Positions 51,600-57,153 of a stretch of 57,153 bases of DNA are shown in pieces. Source of the stretch: an uncultured Lachnospiraceae bacterium. GTDB lineage: Bacteria > Bacillota > Clostridia > Lachnospirales > Lachnospiraceae. Location: contig OMTX01000175.1 in the NCBI GenBank assembly GCA_900314085.1, positions 1 to 57,153 of the forward strand, given 5' to 3'. Position 1 is the first letter of the stretch. Each line of letters begins with the position of its first letter. The notes under the pieces were generated by a model. The model was not told the DNA's origin, ran no database searches, and saw only the letters and a list, made by a program, of their open reading frames with translations. The position numbers and the translations under genes were made by a program.

Positions 51600-52544
51600 T
51601 TAACGCAGGTAGTCTATTATTTTTTTCATCGTCGCATAGGACGGCATCTGCCCGACCTGCGTCACATCGGTGGCAACGGCAATGTCCGGAAAGGCGGACG
51701 ATTCCGCGCTCGTTCCCGCGACACCCGTCCGGAAGCCGTGCTTCTCCCAGGCAATTTTCTGCACGTCCGCATCCGTCAGGGCGTCGATGGCATTTGCTGC
51801 GTTGTCATCGAGCGCTATGAAAACATGGGAAGACCAGACCGTCGGAATCGGGTACATCATGACAATGTCGTCTTTTACCTGCTGCCATGCATCCGGGTTC
51901 TCGACGGAAAATTCGAGGATCTGGCTTTCGTAGCCGACGACGAGGGGCTTGGCCCCCATTCCCATTTTCAGAAACTCGCTGAAGATGTCCGCAGATGAGG
52001 ACTCCATATATGCCGAGGCGCCGGAATTGGACTGGGTGGCGCTTGTCATACAGAACTTCAGCTTTCCGGATGTGATGGCGGAAAGAATATCGGCAGTGAA
52101 AACCTCTCCTGAGGTGAAACCCAGTTCTTCCGCCAGGGACTTTTTGATGCCGAAAACAACCGGATTCAGGGAGATGGATTCCGCATGCTTGACACGGTGC
52201 AGGGTATCTCCGGCGTTCATCCAGATGCTTGACGCCGGCCAGACGGCATCATAGCCGAAGTCCTCTTTCTCCAATTCCCGCATGATGTCGAGAGAACCCA
52301 TATAGGTCATGGAAATTTTCACATGTTTTTTCTTTGCATATTCTTCCAGGACCGGCTCGAGTTCCTTGTTCTCCGATCCCGATACAATCCGGATTTCCTT
52401 AGAGCCGGAACCGAGGACAGTGCTTTTCCCGTCAGACGACGTGCTGACCGGCGCACCGCAGCCTGAGAGCAGTGTAAGCGCCACCCCCGCGGAAAGCATG
52501 CCGGAAATGACACGCCGGAGCATTTTCCCGATTTTTCCTTTCAC
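51600..52544 (-). CDS. Orphan substrate-binding lipoprotein (type 2 periplasmic-binding fold)
   Basis: 314 residues. A lipoprotein signal ends in TLLSGC (C29) after a basic start. The mature part has IRIVSGSENKELEPVLEEYAKK, the first strand and helix of PBP2-type binding proteins of the ModA/extracellular family 1 kind; WPASSIWMNAG and YPIPTVWSSHVF also fit. Related domains often occur with VWA domains, but none is present here. I prefer the GTG at 52544 with GGGAGG five bases upstream; ATG at 52523 is the alternative. No permease or ATPase for import is beside it, and a terminator separates it from the MacB-like genes. Ligand unknown. Confidence 0.75.
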   Translation of the reverse strand: MKGKIGKMLRRVISGMLSAGVALTLLSGCGAPVSTSSDGKSTVLGSGSKEIRIVSGSENKELEPVLEEYAKKKHVKISMTYMGSLDIMRELEKEDFGYDAVWPASSIWMNAGDTLHRVKHAESISLNPVVFGIKKSLAEELGFTSGEVFTADILSAITSGKLKFCMTSATQSNSGASAYMESSSADIFSEFLKMGMGAKPLVVGYESQILEFSVENPDAWQQVKDDIVMMYPIPTVWSSHVFIALDDNAANAIDALTDADVQKIAWEKHGFRTGVAGTSAESSAFPDIAVATDVTQVGQMPSYATMKKIIDYLR

Positions 52545-52749
52545 TTTTTCCTCCCATGAAATGGCTATCCATTTACAAAGCTTTTCAAAGAGTCCGGAGA
52601 CTCCCCGGAAAAACAGGCGGTATTCAGGTAAGGACGCTTCAGCAAAAAAACCGCCTGCCGGAATTATTCTAGCAGACGGGTATATAGTCCTTGTCAGGCA
52701 CATGTAAAATGATTGTAAAGAAGCAAAGAATATCCTTCAGGAAATGATC

Positions 52750-54354
52750 TCACATTTCATTCAGTATCCCCTCTATGCCCTCCTCCTTCAGGACTTTTTT
52801 GTAGTAGGACAGTTCGTCCGAAATCAGGTCGTCAATCATCCGCATGCCGAGGAACTCGACCGGGGCCTTGTCGTCCGTGAAAACCTGATCTTTTGTTTCC
52901 GGCGCTTCTAGTCCCTCTTCCACCTTTGCCATCTGTTCAGAAAGCTGCTCATCCGAAAGGCCTGCCGCATTTTGTGAAAGGGCTTCCGGGAGGTCCGTAT
53001 CTGCAGAGGCAAAGAGTTCCCGGTTCGTGTTTCCGGCTACATCCACCGTCTCCACACAGGGAAAGACGGAGGCAATCGTATCCGTCAGTCCTGCATTGAT
53101 GGAACCGGCTCTGTCAGAATGCATATTGAGGTTTACGACCATGACACCGCCGGGATTTAAGTGATCGCGGACTTCCGTGAAGAATTCCTTTGAACTCATC
53201 TGAAAGGGAATCGTAATATCCTGATAGGCATCGACCATGATGCAGTCGAATTTCTCATCGGTTCCCTGCAGGTAGGCACGGCCGTCATAGGTTGCTACCG
53301 GAATGTCCGCCGGCAGATCGAAATAGGTGTGAGCCAGGGAGGTGATTTTTTCGTCAATCTCCACGCCTGTCACCTGCGCCTGCGGAAAATACTTCTGTGT
53401 CTGCTTCGCAAAGGTTCCGGTTCCCATGCCCAGGACGAGGAGGGACGGATTTTCCTTTTCCGCGAAGTCCGCCATGACAGGCGCTGCCAGGGCATAGTCA
53501 TAATACATTCCCGTCAGGTCGTCCGTCTTCATCTTCACGGACTGAACCCCGAAGAGGACATTCGTCGACAGGATGGTCCGGTCGGAATAGTCCCTGACCT
53601 GCAGGTAGTTGTAGACAGACTCGCCTTCATAGGTCAGATCCTTCTCCCAGAAAGCAAAGCGGCCGGTGCTCCCGAGAATCGTGAAAATAATGAAAAGCAC
53701 GAGGGCAATGACGGATTTCCGCAGGCCTGTCTTCCTCGAGAAAAAGTAGAAGAGACCAATGGACAGAAGGATTTCGGAAAAGAGGATAAAGGTCACCGCC
53801 GTTCCCACAGCCGGTATCGTCACAAAGGTGGGAAGAAAGGTTCCGATGATGGAGCCGATCGTGTTCATTGCACCGAGCCTTCCCACGACCTGGGCATTAT
53901 TTTCAAGGGAATCCGTCGTATACTTGACAAGAGAAGGTGTCACGGTACCGAGAAGAAAAAGGGGATAGACAAAGATGATCATGCAGGACAGAAAGGCCGC
54001 CCAGACGAGAAAACCTGTGCTGACGGTCACCGCCAGAAGACCTGCAATCAATATTATTATATAACGTCCCACGAAAGGAATGGCGGTAATCCAGACGGCC
54101 GCCACAAGAACGCGGGAATAGAGCCGGTCCGGATCCGGGTTCTCGTCTGCCTTCTTTCCCCCGTAGAGGTTTCCAAGGGCCATGGCGATCATGATGGTGC
54201 CGATGATGATGGTCCAGACAATCTGGGAAGATGAGAAGTACGGCGCCAGCAGCCGGCTGGCGCCCAGCTCCACCGCCATCACTGCCATACCGGAGAAGAA
54301 CTCCGTCAGGTAGAGGAAAATATGATTTTGCAAAAGCGATTTCTTCTGATCCAT
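52750..54354 (-). CDS. Fused MFS/spermidine synthase-like membrane methyltransferase
   Basis: 534 residues. Residues 1-225 hold about seven membrane helices starting FFSGMAVMAVELGASRLLAPYF, the known start of the membrane part of fused MFS/spermidine synthase proteins. The soluble part has the nucleotide-binding motif VLGMGTGTFAKQ (about 300), VTGVEIDEKI and DGRAYLQG; DCIMVDAYQDITIPFQ matches the aminopropyltransferase active-site strand. After 430 comes an acidic region and a C-terminal helical tail. Whether it makes spermidine or a related polyamine is unproven; no speD is near. It is divergent from coaBC, with the two starts about 100 bases apart. Confidence 0.85.
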   Translation of the reverse strand: MDQKKSLLQNHIFLYLTEFFSGMAVMAVELGASRLLAPYFSSSQIVWTIIIGTIMIAMALGNLYGGKKADENPDPDRLYSRVLVAAVWITAIPFVGRYIIILIAGLLAVTVSTGFLVWAAFLSCMIIFVYPLFLLGTVTPSLVKYTTDSLENNAQVVGRLGAMNTIGSIIGTFLPTFVTIPAVGTAVTFILFSEILLSIGLFYFFSRKTGLRKSVIALVLFIIFTILGSTGRFAFWEKDLTYEGESVYNYLQVRDYSDRTILSTNVLFGVQSVKMKTDDLTGMYYDYALAAPVMADFAEKENPSLLVLGMGTGTFAKQTQKYFPQAQVTGVEIDEKITSLAHTYFDLPADIPVATYDGRAYLQGTDEKFDCIMVDAYQDITIPFQMSSKEFFTEVRDHLNPGGVMVVNLNMHSDRAGSINAGLTDTIASVFPCVETVDVAGNTNRELFASADTDLPEALSQNAAGLSDEQLSEQMAKVEEGLEAPETKDQVFTDDKAPVEFLGMRMIDDLISDELSYYKKVLKEEGIEGILNEM

Positions 54355-54412
54355 GAAAACCTCCGGTGTTCAAATGCAGACTTTCCGATTGTATCAAATT
54401 TCCCCCGGAAAG

Positions 54413-54421
54413 TGCTATAAT
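54413..54421 (+). promoter_or_regulatory. Extended -10 promoter of coaBC
   Basis: TGCTATAAT at 54413-54421, an extended -10 like that of cysK. No good -35 at the normal distance. The ATG with GGAGGA is about 30 bases downstream. Confidence 0.7.
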
Positions 54422-54452
54422 GCCGTAAATATTTTCATTTGGAGGATTTTCC

Positions 54453-55655
54453 ATGCTGAAAGGCAAACATATATTGCTCGGCGTGACCGGCGGCATTGCC
54501 GCATATAAGGCCTGCGAGCTCGCCAGCGCCCTTGTGAAAAAGGGATGCGACGTGAATGTCGTAATGACACGGAATGCAACCGAATTTGTGACGCCCCTGA
54601 CCTTCGATGCGCTCACTCACAACCGTACCGTCATCGATACATTCGACCGGCAGCATTCCTATGAGATTGAGCATATCTCCTTAGCCGACAAGGCGGATCT
54701 CGCCATTGTCGCCCCGGCTTCCGCCGATATCATTGCAAAACTCGCAAACGGGCTCGCCGACGACATGCTGACGACAACTCTCCTCGCCTGCACCTGCCCG
54801 AAGATCTGCGCTCCTGCCATGAATACCCACATGTACGAAAATCCGGCAACACAGCGGAATCTGAAACAGCTCGAAGAAGACGGCTGGGAACTCCTCGAAC
54901 CGGACGCAGGAGTGCTCGCCTGCGGAGCTGTCGGCAATGGCCGCCTCGTCTCCCCGGATCGCATGGTCGAAGCCATCGAACACTGCATCGGCCACGAAAA
55001 AGACCTCTCCGGCCTTTCCGTCCTGGTGACAGCAGGGCCTACGCAGGAACCCGTCGATCCCGTCCGCTATCTCACGAATCACTCGTCCGGCAAAATGGGA
55101 TATGCCATTGCAAAAGCAGCTGCTGCCCGCGGCGCAGAAGTCACCCTGGTGACCGGAAAGACTTCACTCCCCCGGCCTTCCTATATGGAAGTCGTCGAAA
55201 TCACGACCGCCGCAGATATGTACGAGGCTGTCACGAGCCGGAGTGAAAAACAGGACATCATCATCAAAGCCGCTGCTGTCGCCGATTTCCGCCCGGCTGC
55301 GGTCGCCGATCAGAAAATCAAGAAGTTCAGCGTGGACGGAGCTCCTTCCATTGCCCTTGAGAAAACAGCTGACATCCTTGCCTTTCTCGGAGAGCACAAA
55401 TCTCCCGGCCAGACGCTCTGCGGCTTTTCCATGGAGACGGAGCACATGGTGGAGAACTCCCGGGCGAAGCTCGAAAAGAAGAATCTCGACCTCATCGCCG
55501 CCAACAACGTGAAGGAGCAGGGAGCCGGCTTTGCGGTCGACACAAATGTCCTGACCTTGATTTCGAAAGAGAAAGAAAAGCAGCTTCCCCTCATGAGCAA
55601 GGAGGAAGCTGCCGACGCCCTGCTCGATGAGATTCTGACATTGCGAAAGAAATGA
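54453..55655 (+). CDS. coaBC: Bifunctional phosphopantothenoylcysteine decarboxylase/phosphopantothenate-cysteine ligase
   Basis: 400 residues. CoaC (about 1-180) is a flavoprotein decarboxylase: LGVTGGIAAYKACEL, the active His in SYEIEHISLADKA, PAMNTHMYENPA, and CGAVGNGRL (the active cysteine). CoaB (about 185-400) has VTAGPTQEPVDPVRYLTNHSSGKMG and AAAVADFRP with the later K-rich KIKK loop. It converts 4'-phosphopantothenate and cysteine to 4'-phosphopantetheine for CoA. A PanT-like ECF component is encoded next, which fits salvage of pantothenate. Confidence 0.97.
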   Translation: MLKGKHILLGVTGGIAAYKACELASALVKKGCDVNVVMTRNATEFVTPLTFDALTHNRTVIDTFDRQHSYEIEHISLADKADLAIVAPASADIIAKLANGLADDMLTTTLLACTCPKICAPAMNTHMYENPATQRNLKQLEEDGWELLEPDAGVLACGAVGNGRLVSPDRMVEAIEHCIGHEKDLSGLSVLVTAGPTQEPVDPVRYLTNHSSGKMGYAIAKAAAARGAEVTLVTGKTSLPRPSYMEVVEITTAADMYEAVTSRSEKQDIIIKAAAVADFRPAAVADQKIKKFSVDGAPSIALEKTADILAFLGEHKSPGQTLCGFSMETEHMVENSRAKLEKKNLDLIAANNVKEQGAGFAVDTNVLTLISKEKEKQLPLMSKEEAADALLDEILTLRKK

Positions 55656-55705
55656 CTTCATTTACAGAAGCGGCGCTGCATTCTGTATGAAAATCTTCAA
55701 ACCGC

Positions 55706-55733
55706 TTGAAATCTTTTGAATATCTGCCATAAT
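55706..55733 (+). promoter_or_regulatory. Promoter of the ECF S-component gene
   Basis: TTGAAA (55706-55711), 16 bases, CATAAT (55728-55733). The gene may thus be transcribed on its own as well as with coaBC. Confidence 0.6.
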
Positions 55734-55782
55734 GTGTTCTGCGCTATATCTGAATGACAGAACAGCAGCAAAGGAGTACATT

Positions 55783-56433
55783 ATGACAACACAGACAGCA
55801 AGCATGAGTACGACAGCTTCAACCGGTAAAGTTCAGACCATGGTGGAGACGGCCCTGCTCATCGCGGTAACACTCATCATGGGGCTTACGCCCTTAGGAA
55901 CCATCCGGACGCCGATTCTCTCGGTTTCCCTCGTGACAGTTCCCGTGGCCATCGCGGCCATGCTGATCGGACCCATGGGGGCCTTCGCCTGCGGCACGAT
56001 CTTCGGCATTACTTCTTTCATTAATGCCATCACCGGAGCCAGCGGCCTTCTTTCCGCCCTCTTCCAGGTCAGCCCCTTCGGCGTCTTCGTGACCGCCATC
56101 ATCTGCCGGATGCTGGACGGCATCCTTGTCGGCCTCATCTTCGCAGGACTCTCCAAGGTTCTGAAGGGAAAGGCCTCCGCCGTATCCTACTACGTCACCG
56201 GTCTTGCGGCTCCCGTCCTCAACACCGTATTCTTCATGAGTTCCCTCATGATCTTCTTCTACAATTCCGACTATATGAAGGAGATTGCGACGAAGCTCGG
56301 CGCAGTCAATCCCAAGAGTCTCATCATCGCCATGGTCGGCGTACAGGGCGTGATTGAAGCCATCGTCGGCTGCGCCGTAGCCGGCACGGTCGGTCTTCTC
56401 GTTGCAAAGGCTTTAGGCCGCAAGAGAGGCTGA
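55783..56433 (+). CDS. ECF transporter S component, probably pantothenate (PanT-like)
   Basis: 216 residues with about six membrane helices; substrate-binding component of an energy-coupling factor transporter. TPLGTIRTPILSVSLVTVPVAI followed by GPMGAFACGTIFGITSFI resembles PanT. Group II S components share a common EcfAAT module encoded elsewhere, as expected here. The position directly after coaBC, which needs pantothenate, supports that substrate (inference). The ATG at 55783 has AAAGGAG upstream; the frame to 55732 overlaps the promoter. The Ser/Thr-rich N-terminus is cytoplasmic. Confidence 0.85.
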   Translation: MTTQTASMSTTASTGKVQTMVETALLIAVTLIMGLTPLGTIRTPILSVSLVTVPVAIAAMLIGPMGAFACGTIFGITSFINAITGASGLLSALFQVSPFGVFVTAIICRMLDGILVGLIFAGLSKVLKGKASAVSYYVTGLAAPVLNTVFFMSSLMIFFYNSDYMKEIATKLGAVNPKSLIIAMVGVQGVIEAIVGCAVAGTVGLLVAKALGRKRG

Positions 56434-56551
56434 AATTCCAGAAGCGGAAGGGACTCCCTTAGAGCCTTTACCGAAACACCCACAGAAAAATCTCCGATAG
56501 CGCAGGAGAAAAAATATACTTTTTTTCCGCGTGTCATTCCGCGGATGCAGG

Positions 56552-56581
56552 GGGCTGTGAAAAAACATAGCCCTCTTTTTT
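56552..56581 (+). terminator. Intrinsic terminator after the ECF S-component gene
   Basis: GGGCTGTG (56552-56559), A-rich loop, CATAGCCC (56566-56573), then TCTTTTTT. Confidence 0.85.
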
Positions 56582-56755
56582 ATGCGGTACGGCCCTCTCA
56601 CCGGCGGCTCGTCTGCCTTGTTTTCAGAAAGGCCGATATCGGAACCCCCTCGGCCATCGGCCTTCTGATTGTATTTTCTCTTTGGTGCAATTGATGCTCC
56701 GTATGCTCACACCTTCTCCGGGCAGTGCGTACGGATCCCGTCCGCAGAAGAAAAA

Positions 56756-56816
56756 TCCCTCCCGGTCGCCATGACGGTCTACGGACCGTCTGCGGCGCCC
56801 GATGAGGGACTTTTTT
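56756..56816. terminator. Nested hairpin with U-run, possibly bidirectional
   Basis: Outer TCCCTC/GAGGGA (56756-56761, 56804-56809), middle GCC/GGC, inner GACGGTC-TACG-GACCGTC (56773-56790), followed by CTTTTTTC on the plus strand and by ATTTTTC on the minus strand. No gene ends just before it on either strand, so it may end a small RNA. Confidence 0.6.
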
Positions 56817-56947
56817 CTGCTTCCGTATTTTTCATTTCCGTCTGCCCTGCGAAGCCGTGAGTGTCGGAGCAGTTTGGCCACTGGAGCTGCTTCCGGCCGG
56901 CCTCCTCCGAGGGGGATTCCTGCGGCTTTGTGCACCACCCTTGCTGA

Positions 56948-57119
56948 CCGGCAGGCTCGCGCCGGGCTCCGGAACCGTTCGGAAGGGGACTGCGTTCCGG
57001 CCTAAGTGCTGTCCTTCGCGTGTCAGTAGGCTTATGGCGGCGGAAGAAAATCCTATATCCTGCAAAGAAAAGATGCAGTCGGCAAATAAGCGGTGCTGCA
57101 GCCGGCGCGAGCCTGCCGG
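56948..57119. repeat. 18-bp perfect inverted repeat
   Basis: CCGGCAGGCTCGCGCCGG at 56948-56965 and its exact complement at 57102-57119, 136 bases apart. Confidence 0.8.
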
Positions 57120-57153
57120 CCTGCAAGACATCAGCCTGAGCCGAAGGCAGCCC

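Larger units (their letters stand above)
56434..57153. other. 720-base region without recognised gene, dense in hairpins
   Basis: After the terminator at 56552-56581 no frame looks like a gene. Stable pairings occur one after another: AAGGCCGAT/ATCGGCCTT (56629-56664), TCCGTATGC/GCGTACGGA (56698-56735), the nested hairpin at 56756-56816, CCGGAAC/GTTCCGG (about 56969-57000) and an 18-bp inverted repeat (56948-56965, 57102-57119). It may hold a structured RNA or the leader of a gene beyond the window. Short frames in it are Arg/Pro-rich and lack family features. Confidence 0.5.

Noticed and set aside
56875..56884. GGCCACTG as the conserved core of a cobalamin riboswitch
   Set aside because: The rest of the cobalamin consensus is not present and no B12 gene follows.
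56779..57131. Overlapping 99- and 115-codon minus-strand frames near the window end
   Set aside because: Arg/Pro/Ser-rich, mutually overlapping, no start signals and no family features.

Overview
The window looks like a chromosomal segment of a strictly anaerobic, GC-rich member of the Clostridia (Bacillota), plausibly Lachnospiraceae-like. The evidence is a PdxS/PdxT vitamin B6 route with a MocR-type PdxR, a two-subunit iron-sulfur L-serine dehydratase, an Rrf2 regulator beside cysK and metY, a high-molecular-weight-rubredoxin-type flavoprotein, an ECF S-component beside coaBC, many ferredoxin-type oxidoreductases, and TATAAT/TGnTATAAT promoters with strong GGAGG ribosome binding sites. No respiratory chain, rRNA or tRNA gene is visible. 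The species cannot be named from the sequence alone.

Layout. 1-721: right end of an IS3-family element cut by the window edge. 878-3727: a 949-residue FAD/Fe-S oxidoreductase. 4039-11230 (minus): a cell-surface polysaccharide block (polytopic membrane protein, DUF2304 protein, two GT2 glycosyltransferases, flippase, acyltransferase) headed by a flavin reductase-rubredoxin. 11299-16950 (minus): a compact operon HTH-valS-deoC-cdd-51 aa small protein-TPR protein. 17221-20037 (plus): a large RgpF/HAD polysaccharide protein. 20180-21985 (minus): HD-GYP protein and carbamate kinase. 22275-25414: sulfur block with cysK and metY (minus) and a divergent Rrf2 regulator. 26186-29054 (plus): DUF362 ferredoxin protein, amino-acid ABC permease and binding lipoprotein. 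29141-42099 (minus): serine dehydratase, gamma-carbonic anhydrase-like protein, MalY-type C-S lyase, M3 peptidase, and a regulator-oxidase-PII-permease cluster. 42387-46727: diguanylate cyclase, pdxR, pdxS, pdxT. 46913-47893: Gfo/Idh/MocA oxidoreductase. 48112-54354 (minus): MacB-like ABC pair, orphan binding lipoprotein, MFS/spermidine synthase fusion. 54453-56433 (plus): coaBC and a PanT-like S component. 56434-57153: no gene, but dense hairpins.

Most interesting system. From 36724 down to 29141 eight genes run in one direction: a LuxR-type regulator, a 2Fe-2S protein, a pyridine-nucleotide-disulfide-type flavoprotein with an added ferredoxin module, a BFD-like 2Fe-2S protein, a DAO-family FAD oxidase, an ornithine cyclodeaminase-like protein, a PII signal protein and an APC permease. 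Together they read as uptake and oxidation of an amino acid, imino acid, amine or opine, with PII placed next to an APC permease rather than an ammonium channel. A promoter overlaps the regulator's terminator, and a second terminator-like hairpin lies between that promoter and the first oxidase gene, which suggests attenuation.

Other signals. Candidate structured RNA downstream of cysK carrying an anti-Shine-Dalgarno-like stretch; three 30-bp repeats alternating with hairpins at 47911-48105; direct repeats upstream of pdxS that fit MocR operators; a recurrent GAAATTTTC palindrome, mostly upstream of genes; and an excess of GAATAATA/TATTATTC against the GC-rich background.
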